DNA from: an uncultured Kineothrix sp.
GTDB lineage: Bacteria; Bacillota; Clostridia; Lachnospirales; Lachnospiraceae
Assembly: GCA_910588855.1 (NCBI GenBank)
Contig: CAJUSR010000036.1
Coordinates: 1 to 35,194, forward strand
Reading direction: 5' to 3'
DNA: 35,194 nucleotides
Part shown: in pieces, positions 1 to 6,129 of the stretch
Layout: the number at the start of each line of letters is the position of its first letter
Numbering within the stretch: the first letter of the stretch is position 1
Position numbers and translations under genes: made by a program
The notes under the pieces: generated by a model
What the model was told of the DNA's origin: nothing
The model's database searches: none
The model's input: the letters and a program-made list of their open reading frames with translations, nothing else

Positions 1-39
1 AGTATCTCTGCTTTTTAAATATTCAGTTGTAACACATGT

Positions 40-55
40 ATTGTAATCCTACAAT
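40..55. promoter_or_regulatory. Inverted repeat upstream of the tetR-like promoter
   Basis: ATTGTA-ATCC-TACAAT is a perfect 6-bp inverted repeat with a 4-bp spacer, 28 bp upstream of the candidate -35 of the TetR gene. The architecture suits a dimeric repressor operator. Autoregulation is an inference only. The remaining bases 1-83 show no recognisable gene. Confidence 0.3.
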
Positions 56-83
56 GATTTCCGGTTCCGCTTCCGGTTTCTTA

Positions 84-112
84 TTGCATTTCTTATAAGT
101 CCATCCTATAAT
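84..112 (+). promoter_or_regulatory. Sigma-A promoter of the TetR-family gene
   Basis: TTGCAT (84-89) and TATAAT (107-112) are separated by 17 bp, a close match to the vegetative promoter. The palindrome GTACGTAC (113-120) sits directly downstream of the -10, where a repressor could bind. It leaves a leader of about 140 nt before the ATG at 258. Confidence 0.6.
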
Positions 113-257
113 GTACGTACTTCTTTCAACAGCGGAAATCGTAAAACCGATAAGCTTACCGGATATTTTCCGGCAATATTTCCTCACCTCAAAGCTTCAT
201 AGAAGCTGCATTTTTCATTTCTATTTGAGCCGTCCAAAAGCGGCATGGAGAGTTGCT

Positions 258-857
258 ATGGGAAAAATAGATAACAATAAAAAACAAAAAGAAGATGCCC
301 TTTTAAATACTGCTTTCGACCTATTTACCAGGCAGGGGATACACAAAACTTCCATCTCCGATATTGTCAGTCAAGCCGGAGTTGCCAAAGGGACTTTTTA
401 TTTGTATTTTAAAGACAAATATGATATACGGAATAAACTGATTGCGAAAAAAGCCAGCCAGGTCTTCCGGGCTGCCGATGACGCACTGCATCGGACAGAT
501 ATCTCCTGCCTGGAGGATCAGGTCATATTCCTGATCGATAACATCATCGACCAACTGACAGAAAATAAATCTTTATTGAATTTTATCTCCAAAAATCTAA
601 GCTGGGGGGTTTTCAAAAACGAATTGCTTTATTCCGGCGCTGCCGATATCAATTTTTACAATATTTACTCTTCTATTTTCGAGCATTCCGGAAAAACTTA
701 TAAAAATCCTGAGATTCTTGTATTTATGATAATAGAACTGGTAAATTCCACATGTTTTAGCTGTATCTTATATGAAGACCCGGTGCCTGTGAAAGAACTG
801 AAGCCTTATCTTTATGAATCAATTAAACAGTTGATGCAAAGCATGGAAGCCAGGTAG
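258..857 (+). CDS. TetR/AcrR-family transcriptional regulator
   Basis: This 199-residue protein has the TetR layout. The N-terminal helix-turn-helix, about residues 10-55, contains the family signature region 'TSISDIVSQAGVAKGTFYLYF'-like (T, I, A-G-V, G-T-F-Y-x-Y-F). An all-helical ligand-binding and dimerisation domain follows. The reading frame is open from 111, but the ATG at 258 is preferred because a GGAG site lies 8 bases upstream and homology to the family starts there. The effector and targets are unknown. TetR proteins often control an adjacent gene, but the upstream neighbour lies outside the window and the downstream gene is convergent. It may control itself through the palindromes near its promoter. 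Confidence 0.85.
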   Translation: MGKIDNNKKQKEDALLNTAFDLFTRQGIHKTSISDIVSQAGVAKGTFYLYFKDKYDIRNKLIAKKASQVFRAADDALHRTDISCLEDQVIFLIDNIIDQLTENKSLLNFISKNLSWGVFKNELLYSGAADINFYNIYSSIFEHSGKTYKNPEILVFMIIELVNSTCFSCILYEDPVPVKELKPYLYESIKQLMQSMEAR

Positions 858-922
858 GGAAACGCCCTCCCCTTCTACCCGCCAAAAGGCGCCCATACCG
901 CAAAACCACTGCTCCCTTTTCA

Positions 923-957
923 ATCGAGCAGAGAAGACTCCTTCCCCTACTCGCTAC
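923..957. repeat. Hairpin element resembling the one at 4310-4347
   Basis: The segment beginning AATCGAG and ending CTACTCGC can fold as TCGAG..CTCG with imperfect internal pairs. It is close to the hairpin downstream of the detached glycyl-radical gene (AATCGAGTAGGGAAG.../...CCCTACTCGA), with about four out of five positions alike. It may be a member of a small dispersed hairpin family. Confidence 0.35.
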
Positions 958-965
958 TCGCCGCG

Positions 966-1009
966 AGCCCCGTGCGCCCCATAGAGACGTATTTCCTCCG
1001 CACGGGGCT
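966..1009. terminator. Strong inverted repeat, candidate terminator after tetR-like gene
   Basis: AGCCCCGTGCG (966-976) and CGCACGGGGCT (999-1009) form an 11-bp perfect GC-rich stem with a 22-nt loop. No T-tract follows. It lies between convergent genes, so a role in ending transcription or stabilising RNA is plausible. Confidence 0.45.
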
Positions 1010-1021
1010 GCGCATTATAAA

Positions 1022-1056
1022 CGGCAGCGGCATGTCTTATCCACATACCGCTGCCG
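1022..1056. repeat. Second stacked inverted repeat
   Basis: CGGCAGCGG (1022-1030) pairs with CCGCTGCCG (1048-1056). The stem continues inward as ATGT/ACAT after a one-base mismatch. This is a stable structure immediately next to the preceding hairpin. Confidence 0.45.
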
Positions 1057-1064
1057 GATACCGC

Positions 1065-1105
1065 CCGGGTAATCTGTGAGAATACCCGGATTTCCTCATT
1101 TTTAT
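1065..1105 (+). terminator. Third inverted repeat followed by T-rich DNA
   Basis: CCGGGTA (1065-1071) pairs with TACCCGG (1083-1089). It is followed by ATTTCCTCATTTTTATCC, a loose T-rich tail on the plus strand. Together with the two upstream hairpins it separates the convergent TetR and DUF1858 genes. Confidence 0.45.
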
Positions 1106-1133
1106 CCTGTTTTTATATCGTTTTATACTGTTT

Positions 1134-1325
1134 TTATACTGCTGCAATTTTCTCCATCAGCACATCCGCATCCAATCCATGCACCATAGCTGCTTCTTCC
1201 AAAGTTTCACCTTGCGCAGAAGGGCATCCAAGACAGTGCATCCCAATCTCCATAAGTACCGGAGCGATATCCGGGTTTATCCTCAACGCCTCGCCGATGG
1301 TTGTATTTTTAGTAATCTCTGCCAT
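1134..1325 (-). CDS. DUF1858-family small protein
   Basis: The 63-residue protein matches the DUF1858 pattern: an N-terminal segment 'T..T(I)GEALRINPDIAPVLMEIGMHCLGCPS' style with a Cys-x-x-Cys motif (H-C-L-G-C), then 'ETLEEAAMVHGLD' and a short C-terminal helix. Family members are small, cytosolic, often annotated as hybrid-cluster or disulfide-associated, and have no firmly known activity. The CxxC could bind metal or be redox active. The frame opens at 1412, but the ATG at 1325 has an AGGAGG site 7 bases upstream and starts at the family's usual position. It is divergent from the pyruvate formate-lyase operon and has its own promoter (1384-1412). Confidence 0.85.
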   Translation of the reverse strand: MAEITKNTTIGEALRINPDIAPVLMEIGMHCLGCPSAQGETLEEAAMVHGLDADVLMEKIAAV

Positions 1326-1374
1326 ATAAAAACCTCCTTTTGTGTGGAATATTTCCATATATTTCAACGGAAAA

Positions 1375-1386
1375 ACTGATATCAGT
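1375..1386. promoter_or_regulatory. 12-bp perfect palindrome overlapping the DUF1858 promoter
   Basis: ACTGATATCAGT is a perfect palindrome that overlaps the -10 box (1384-1389) and the region just downstream of it on the minus strand. That is a classical repressor position. The regulator is not identifiable. Confidence 0.4.
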
Positions 1387-1412
1387 ATAATACTTTCTCC
1401 GTTTTGTTTCAA
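1384..1412 (-). promoter_or_regulatory. Sigma-A promoter of the DUF1858 gene
   Basis: Read on the minus strand, TTGAAA (1407-1412) and TATACT (1384-1389) are 17 bp apart. The start of transcription would be near 1377, leaving a leader of about 50 nt. Confidence 0.6.
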
Positions 1413-1477
1413 GCCATTCCTGATTCTTCATAAATTTCACAAAAATTTAATAACAAAAATGCCGAAAACATACCGTT

Positions 1478-1495
1478 TGTACAGAAAAAAGTACA
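1478..1495. promoter_or_regulatory. Inverted repeat upstream of the pfl promoter
   Basis: TGTAC and GTACA are separated by 8 bp and end 9 bp upstream of the pfl -35 box. This could be an activator or repressor half-site pair. The arms are short, so support is weak. Confidence 0.25.
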
Positions 1496-1504
1496 CTTCG
1501 TTGC

Positions 1505-1534
1505 TTGACGTTATAAGCCACTTAATACTATAAT
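1505..1534 (+). promoter_or_regulatory. Sigma-A promoter of the split pfl operon
   Basis: TTGACG (1505-1510) and a perfect TATAAT (1529-1534) are 18 bp apart. A leader of roughly 100 nt reaches the start codon at 1643. It contains a weak GCTTG/CAAGC hairpin but no clear riboswitch. Apart from this promoter, the DUF1858 promoter and the repeats listed, nothing else is seen in 1326-1642. Confidence 0.65.
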
Positions 1535-1642
1535 GAGGATACAGAATTAGTCTTACGGCTTGGCCTTTGTCAAGCTGCAATGGATTAGTGCTTTTAAACC
1601 ACTTAACCAAAATAATTTAATTAATAGGAGGGCTTATTCAAA

Positions 1643-3682
1643 ATGAGACCAGAATGGAAAGATTTTGTAGGCGGCAAATGGGAAAATGAAGTCAATGTAC
1701 GTGATTTCATCCAGAGGAACTATCATCCTTATGACGGAGATGAATCCTTCTTAGCCGGCGCTACACAGAACACAAAAGATTTATGGGCTATGGTACTTGA
1801 TTTGCAGAAAAAAGAACGTGAGGCAGGCGGTGTCCTTGATATGGACACAAAAGTAGTTTCCACTATTACATCCCACGGCCCGGGTTATCTGGACAAGAGC
1901 AAAGAGACAATCGTAGGCTTCCAGACAGACGCACCTTTCAAACGTTCCTTGCAGCCTTACGGCGGTATCCGTATGGCAGAAAAAGCTTGCTCTGACAACG
2001 GCTACGAAGTAGACCCTGAAATCAGCGAATTTTTCTCCACACACAGGAAAACACATAATGCAGGCTGCTTCGATGCATACAATGCTGAAATGAGGGCTTG
2101 CCGTTCCGCACATATCATTACAGGTCTTCCGGATGCTTATGGCCGCGGACGTATCATCGGCGACTACAGACGTGTTGCCCTTTATGGTATCGATTACCTG
2201 ATTCAGGACAAACAAGCACAGAAAGATTCCACAGGACGCGTTATGACTGACGAAGTAATCCGTCTTCGTGAAGAAATCTCCGAGCAGATTGTTGCATTGA
2301 AATTAATGAAAGAAATGGCTGCTTCTTATGGATGCGATATTTCCAAACCGTCCACTAACGTAAAAGAAGCAATCCAGGCTACTTATTTCGGATATCTTTG
2401 CTCGGTAAAAGAGCAGAACGGCGCTGCTATGTCACTCGGCCGTACTTCTACGTTTATTGACTGCTTCGCTGAAAGGGATTTGGCAAACGGAACCTTCACA
2501 GAAGAGCAGATTCAGGAATTCGTTGACCACTTCATTATGAAATTACGTTGCGTAAAATTCGCACGTACACCGGAATACAACCAGATTTTCGCTGGCGACC
2601 CGGTTTGGGTAACAGAATCTTTGGGCGGCGTTGGCGTAGATGGACGTCATATGGTAACAAAGACTTCATTCCGTTATCTGCACACATTGACAAACTTAGG
2701 TCCTTCTCCGGAGCCGAACTTAACTGTTCTCTGGTCTACAAGGCTTCCTGAAAACTGGAAGAGATATTGTGCTAAGATGTCTATCCAGACTTCTTCCATC
2801 CAGTATGAAAACGACGACCTCATGAGAGTAACACACGGCGACGACTATGGTATCGCATGCTGCGTATCTTCCATGGTAATCGGTAAAGAAATGCAGTTCT
2901 TCGGCGCACGTGCAAACCTTGCAAAATGTCTGCTTTACGCTTTGAACGGCGGTGTAGACGAAGTAACAAAGAAACAGGTTGGACCGAAATACCGCTCCAT
3001 CGAAGGCGATGTCCTTGACTTTAACGATGTATGGGATAAATTCATCGACATGATGGAATGGCAGGCAGACGTATATGTAAATACGCTGAACATCATCCAC
3101 TACATGCATGACAAATACTGCTATGAAAGAGCTGAGATGGCACTTCATGACAGAGACGTAAAACGTTATTTCGCAACAGGTGTTGCAGGGCTTTCTATCG
3201 TAGCAGACTCCCTGTCAGCTATCAAATATGCAAAAGTTGAAGTTGTAAGAGATGACGACGGTATTATCGTTGACTTCAAGACAACCGGCGATTTCCCGAA
3301 ATACGGCAATGATGATGACCGTGTTGACTCCATTGCACAGGAAGTTGTACACAGATTCATGACCGCTATCAGGAGACACCACACCTACAGGAATGGTATC
3401 CCTACCACTTCCATCCTTACCATTACATCCAACGTAACTTATGGTAAGGCTACAGGCAACACACCTGACGGACGTAAGAAAGGACAGCCTTTTGCACCCG
3501 GCGCTAACCCGATGCACGGACGCGATACCCACGGTGCAGTAGCATCCCTGTCTTCCGTATCCAAACTGCCTTTCAAAGATGCACAGGATGGTATTTCTAA
3601 TACCTTCACAATCATTCCGGGCGCTCTTGGCAAAGAAGATCAAGTATTTGCAGGTGATATCGAAGTTGATTTGAATAAATAA
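1643..3682 (+). CDS. pflB: Pyruvate formate-lyase, catalytic subunit lacking the glycyl-radical domain
   Basis: Formate C-acetyltransferase converts pyruvate and CoA to acetyl-CoA and formate in anaerobic fermentation. The protein is colinear with PFL through the ten-stranded barrel and has the tandem catalytic cysteines Cys406-Cys407 in 'GIACCVSSM'. It stops at residue 679, after 'IEVDLNK', where PFLs (about 740-760 residues) continue into the C-terminal glycyl-radical domain. No RVSGY motif is present. Continuing the frame past TAA gives no similarity, so this is not a simple nonsense mutation. The missing domain is encoded separately at 4052-4294. The start is fixed by AGGAGGG upstream of ATG. 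It is the first gene of an operon with the 67-residue protein, radical domain, activase and ferredoxin. The gene symbol refers to the family; the split form is unusual. Confidence 0.93.
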   Translation: MRPEWKDFVGGKWENEVNVRDFIQRNYHPYDGDESFLAGATQNTKDLWAMVLDLQKKEREAGGVLDMDTKVVSTITSHGPGYLDKSKETIVGFQTDAPFKRSLQPYGGIRMAEKACSDNGYEVDPEISEFFSTHRKTHNAGCFDAYNAEMRACRSAHIITGLPDAYGRGRIIGDYRRVALYGIDYLIQDKQAQKDSTGRVMTDEVIRLREEISEQIVALKLMKEMAASYGCDISKPSTNVKEAIQATYFGYLCSVKEQNGAAMSLGRTSTFIDCFAERDLANGTFTEEQIQEFVDHFIMKLRCVKFARTPEYNQIFAGDPVWVTESLGGVGVDGRHMVTKTSFRYLHTLTNLGPSPEPNLTVLWSTRLPENWKRYCAKMSIQTSSIQYENDDLMRVTHGDDYGIACCVSSMVIGKEMQFFGARANLAKCLLYALNGGVDEVTKKQVGPKYRSIEGDVLDFNDVWDKFIDMMEWQADVYVNTLNIIHYMHDKYCYERAEMALHDRDVKRYFATGVAGLSIVADSLSAIKYAKVEVVRDDDGIIVDFKTTGDFPKYGNDDDRVDSIAQEVVHRFMTAIRRHHTYRNGIPTTSILTITSNVTYGKATGNTPDGRKKGQPFAPGANPMHGRDTHGAVASLSSVSKLPFKDAQDGISNTFTIIPGALGKEDQVFAGDIEVDLNK

Positions 3683-3693
3683 TTGACAAACTA

Positions 3694-3745
3694 GTGGGGT
3701 GCCAAATTTGTACGGGGATATACCCCCACAGGGATTTGGCTACAG
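3694..3745 (+). other. Intercistronic RNA structure after the catalytic subunit
   Basis: GCCAAAT (3701-3707) pairs with ATTTGGC (3734-3740) and encloses a second hairpin with GGGG (3714-3717) and CCCC (3723-3727 region). No T-tract follows. It could set RNA processing or relative expression between the catalytic gene and the small genes. Confidence 0.45.
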
Positions 3746-3769
3746 GCTGGGAAAGCATGGAGGATTTCT

Positions 3770-3973
3770 ATGGATGACAATAAAATGATTGACGATCTCG
3801 TTAAGATGCTGGACTCCGGCATGATGCAGGGGGTAGGCCATGTGAACGTTGACACGGACAATTCTATGGAAGAATCCAAAAGCGTTCAGACCATGGGATG
3901 CACAGACTGCTCCAGAACCCCGTTGGCCTGCAGTGTTCCTACTTTGGAACAAGGCCTTGACGATTACCACTAA
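3770..3973 (+). CDS. 67-residue Cys-containing protein related to the start of the glycyl-radical domain
   Basis: I do not recognise this as a named family. Residues 7-28 ('IDDLVKMLD...GVGHVNVD') align without gaps to residues 8-29 of the detached radical domain ('VDNLVNLLD...GGHHLNVN'), so the two genes are probably paralogous over that stretch. The downstream part with the RVSGYAV radical loop is absent. It is replaced by a tail with Cys44, Cys47 and Cys54 (C-T-D-C-x6-C) ending in 'LDDYH'. GGAGG lies 6 bases before the ATG, so it is probably translated. It sits between the catalytic subunit and the radical domain of a split PFL. It could be an assembly factor, a placeholder for the radical-domain socket, or a redox or metal-sensing subunit. 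All of these are inferences. Confidence 0.75.
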   Translation: MDDNKMIDDLVKMLDSGMMQGVGHVNVDTDNSMEESKSVQTMGCTDCSRTPLACSVPTLEQGLDDYH

Positions 3974-3981
3974 AATAAAAC

Positions 3982-4027
3982 GATTTAGGTTACAGTTTTA
4001 CCTGCGGGTTCCGCTGTAACCTAATCA
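3982..4027 (+). other. Strong intercistronic hairpin before the radical-domain gene
   Basis: TTAGGTTACAG (3985-3995) and CTGTAACCTAA (4014-4024) form an 11-bp perfect stem with an 18-nt loop. Outer GAT/ATC pairs extend it across a one-base bulge. It ends 27 nt before the ATG of the next gene and has no T-tract. It is likely an RNA stabiliser or processing site, or a weak attenuator. Confidence 0.5.
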
Positions 4028-4051
4028 TAAGATTTAAAGGAGGAAATAAAA

Positions 4052-4294
4052 ATGGCAACAAGTTCAGCACAGGTTGATAACCTTGTAAATTTATTGGATG
4101 GATATGCAACAAAGGGTGGGCATCACCTCAACGTCAACGTTTTGAATAGGGATATGCTTCTGGATGCTCAGAAACATCCTGAGAATTACCCTCAGTTGAC
4201 CATCCGTGTTTCCGGATATGCAGTTAACTTCATCAAACTTACACCGGAACAACAGGCAGATGTTATTTCCCGTACATTCCATGAATCTATTTAA
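4052..4294 (+). CDS. Detached glycyl-radical domain of pyruvate formate-lyase (GrcA-like)
   Basis: The 80-residue protein equals the C-terminal domain of PFL, from 'VDNLVNLLDGY' through 'GGHHLNVNVLNRDML' and 'YPQLT' to the radical motif IRVSGYAV and the ending 'RTFHESI'. Gly55 is the expected radical site. E. coli GrcA (YfiD) is a similar stand-alone radical protein, but it is a spare part for an intact PFL and carries a longer, unrelated N-terminus. Here the partner lacks the domain, so this gene should be essential for activity. The ATG at 4052 follows AAAGGAGG. The 679 and 80 residues together give about the size of a normal PFL. The activase encoded next would install the radical on this small protein. 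Confidence 0.92.
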   Translation: MATSSAQVDNLVNLLDGYATKGGHHLNVNVLNRDMLLDAQKHPENYPQLTIRVSGYAVNFIKLTPEQQADVISRTFHESI

Positions 4295-4309
4295 TAATTA
4301 AACGGTAAA

Positions 4310-4347
4310 AAATCGAGTAGGGAAGATACCTTTTCCCTACTCGATTT
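4310..4347 (+). terminator. 15-bp perfect hairpin between radical-domain gene and activase
   Basis: AAATCGAGTAGGGAA (4310-4324) pairs perfectly with TTCCCTACTCGATTT (4333-4347) across an 8-nt loop. Only a short T-run (TTTCATC) follows, so it may act as a partial terminator that keeps the activase well below the structural subunits. It lies just before the activase ribosome site and resembles the element at 923-957. Confidence 0.6.
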
Positions 4348-4369
4348 CATCTAAAAGGAGACTTCATCT

Positions 4370-5116
4370 ATGCAAGGAAGAATACATTCATTGGAAAGTT
4401 TCGGAACAGTAGACGGTCCAGGCACGCGTTTTGTGGTTTTTGTACAAGGCTGCCCTATGCGCTGCGCCTACTGCCACAATCCGGATACTTGGCCTATGGA
4501 CGGCGGCACACTTATGGAACCGGAGGAAATTTTTGAGCAGTATCGGCGCAACAAGCCATTTTACAAAACCGGCGGGATTACCGTAACAGGCGGAGAGCCT
4601 TTGATGCAAATTGATTTCCTTATCGACTTATTCACAATAGCCAAAAAGGAAGAGGTTCACACCTGTATCGACACTTCCGGCATCGCCTATAAACCGGAAA
4701 ATACAGAATGGATTAAAAAACTGGATCAGTTAATGGCATTAACGGATCTCGTAATGTTGGACATCAAGCACATTGACCCGGAAAAACATATGGAACTGAC
4801 AGCCCAGCCCAACGATGGCATCCTCGCTTTCGCTGCCTATCTGAATGAAAGGAATGTGGATATGTGGATTCGGCATGTCGTTGTTCCCGGCATTACGGAT
4901 GATGATAAATATCTTTTTGATTTAGGGTATTTTATCGGGCAGTTCCAGAACTTAAAAGCCCTCGATGTGCTTCCTTACCATACTATGGGTGAAACCAAAT
5001 ATGAGAAATTAGGCATGACTTACAAACTGTCCGGTGTTCCTGCTATGGACAAAGATAAAGTGCTGGACAAAAAGCGCATAATCCTTGACGGCATTAAAAA
5101 ACGTCGGAATTTCTAA
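4370..5116 (+). CDS. pflA: Pyruvate formate-lyase activating enzyme (radical SAM)
   Basis: The radical SAM enzyme cleaves S-adenosylmethionine and abstracts hydrogen from the PFL glycine to make the glycyl radical. The CX3CX2C cluster motif is Cys28, Cys32 and Cys35 in 'GCPMRCAYCHNPDTW'. 'TVTGGEPLMQ' supplies the GGE SAM-binding motif. The length of 248 residues matches standard PflA, with no extra ferredoxin domain. The start is supported by AAAGGAG upstream of ATG. It lies directly after the detached radical domain, its presumed substrate, and before a ferredoxin gene that could supply the electron. Confidence 0.95.
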   Translation: MQGRIHSLESFGTVDGPGTRFVVFVQGCPMRCAYCHNPDTWPMDGGTLMEPEEIFEQYRRNKPFYKTGGITVTGGEPLMQIDFLIDLFTIAKKEEVHTCIDTSGIAYKPENTEWIKKLDQLMALTDLVMLDIKHIDPEKHMELTAQPNDGILAFAAYLNERNVDMWIRHVVVPGITDDDKYLFDLGYFIGQFQNLKALDVLPYHTMGETKYEKLGMTYKLSGVPAMDKDKVLDKKRIILDGIKKRRNF

Positions 5117-5126
5117 AAGGTTCCTC

Positions 5127-5155
5127 TTGTATTTGCACCCGTTTTATATTAAAAT
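5127..5155 (+). promoter_or_regulatory. Candidate promoter of the ferredoxin gene
   Basis: TTGTAT (5127-5132) and TAAAAT (5150-5155) are 17 bp apart in the gap after pflA. This would let the ferredoxin be expressed independently of the pfl operon. Confidence 0.45.
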
Positions 5156-5166
5156 AAATACAGAGT

Positions 5167-5184
5167 TTGATAACAATTTATCAA
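5167..5184. promoter_or_regulatory. Rex-like palindrome upstream of the ferredoxin gene
   Basis: TTGATAA-CAAT-TTATCAA is a perfect 7-bp inverted repeat with a 4-bp spacer. It has the same layout as the Rex redox-repressor site (TTGTTAA-N4-TTAACAA) and differs at one position per arm. It lies 11 bp after the candidate -10, where bound Rex would block transcription. Rex control is inferred. Confidence 0.45.
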
Positions 5185-5215
5185 TCATGATACACATATA
5201 AAGGAGGATTTTGTT

Positions 5216-5386
5216 ATGGCATACGTAATTGGTGACGCTTGTGTAAGCTGTGGAGCTTGTCAGGGACAATGCCCGGTCGGCGCTATTGGCGAAGGTGACG
5301 GCAAATTTGAAATCAATCCGGACACATGCATCGACTGCGGTTCCTGTGCAGGCGGCTGCCCGGTTGGCGCAATTTCACAAGAATAA
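5216..5386 (+). CDS. 2[4Fe-4S] clostridial-type ferredoxin
   Basis: This is a 56-residue electron carrier. Two cluster motifs are visible: Cys9-x2-Cys12-x2-Cys15-x3-Cys19-Pro, and Cys38-x2-Cys41-x2-Cys44-x3-Cys48-Pro, the hallmark of bacterial 8Fe-8S ferredoxins. AAAGGAGG precedes the ATG. It follows pflA by 99 bp. PFL activase needs a one-electron donor, so it may serve that enzyme, as well as pyruvate:ferredoxin oxidoreductase or hydrogenase encoded elsewhere. A Rex-like site and promoter precede it and a terminator follows. Confidence 0.95.
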   Translation: MAYVIGDACVSCGACQGQCPVGAIGEGDGKFEINPDTCIDCGSCAGGCPVGAISQE

Positions 5387-5394
5387 AACATACC

Positions 5395-5427
5395 AAAAAC
5401 CTTCCATCAAACGACGGAAGGTTTTTT
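5395..5427. terminator. Bidirectional terminator between ferredoxin and MerR-like gene
   Basis: CCTTCC (5400-5405) and GGAAGG (5416-5421) are flanked by AAAAA on the left and TTTTTT on the right, so a T-tract follows on both strands. The hairpin contains the stop codon of the convergent MerR-like gene. Confidence 0.75.
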
Positions 5428-6087
5428 CTTTGCTCCAAAACGGTGTTGCTTTTCTTTTTCTTTCCTTTTTCCCCTTTTGCTATAACTCCTCAAAAGCTCG
5501 TCCACCTTTTTATAATGCTCCTCCTCCCTTTTCCTGCGCTCATTTTCCCGCTCTTCTTCTTTTTCCTCCTGCTGACGGAACTGATAATCAATCTCTTTCA
5601 AAACCGATTGGCGTATCTCTTCACATAGCTCCTTATTGCTCTCTTTTACCGCTTCCATAATGATATGCTGCAATAGCATTTGGAGCCTTATGCTTTTTTC
5701 CTCCCTGCTTTCCTGGTTTCTTTCCGCAAGTTCCCTTTTCCCAATAATTTCTATCATATGTTTCTCCTGTTCGCTTATCACTCTTTCTGCACCTCCGTTA
5801 TCCAAATTTTCTCTGTAAACAATCATACTTTCCGGTATATCTTTACTCACCAGCCTTTCCAGTTTCCCGTCTTTCAACACCATGCGAATCGCTTTCAATT
5901 GCAGTCCCTGCTCCTTTAACCTTTTAATTTCCCTGAAACGCTCCACATCCTCCGATGTATAATACCGATGCCCCAATTCGTTCCTCTTAATTGGTATATC
6001 CAATTCCTCCTCCCAATAGCGGAGGACATGGGATTCCACCTCCACCTGTTTCGCCGCATCCGAAATCAAATACCGTGTCTGTTCCAT
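5407..6087 (-). CDS. MerR-type DNA-binding protein with long charged coiled coil
   Basis: The 226-residue protein has a MerR helix-turn-helix at residues 5-75 ('YLISDAAKQVEVESHVLRYWEEE' start, then 'RYYTSEDVERFREIKRLKEQGLQLKAI'). A long Glu/Lys/Arg-rich coiled coil (about residues 105-210) and a basic tail follow. It lacks an obvious small-molecule-binding domain. The architecture resembles chromosome-organising MerR proteins such as RacA as much as classical transcription factors. That comparison is structural only. AAGGA lies 6 bases upstream of the ATG. It follows dnaB, separated by a terminator, so it may be a genome-maintenance gene. No function is assigned. Confidence 0.8.
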   Translation of the reverse strand: MEQTRYLISDAAKQVEVESHVLRYWEEELDIPIKRNELGHRYYTSEDVERFREIKRLKEQGLQLKAIRMVLKDGKLERLVSKDIPESMIVYRENLDNGGAERVISEQEKHMIEIIGKRELAERNQESREEKSIRLQMLLQHIIMEAVKESNKELCEEIRQSVLKEIDYQFRQQEEKEEERENERRKREEEHYKKVDELLRSYSKRGKRKEKEKQHRFGAKKKPSVV

Positions 6088-6129
6088 GCTTTCCTTCTCC
6101 TCTCTTTTTGTCTAATAGTCTCCAAAATG

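Noticed and set aside
1781..2215. Antisense open frames within the pfl catalytic gene
   Set aside because: The coding strand is a clear PFL. The antisense frames are Cys/Val-rich shadows without start signals.
3680..3769. Possibility that the pfl split is a simple nonsense or frameshift mutation
   Set aside because: None of the sequence after the stop resembles the missing domain in any frame. The domain is found intact with its own ribosome site 370 bp on.
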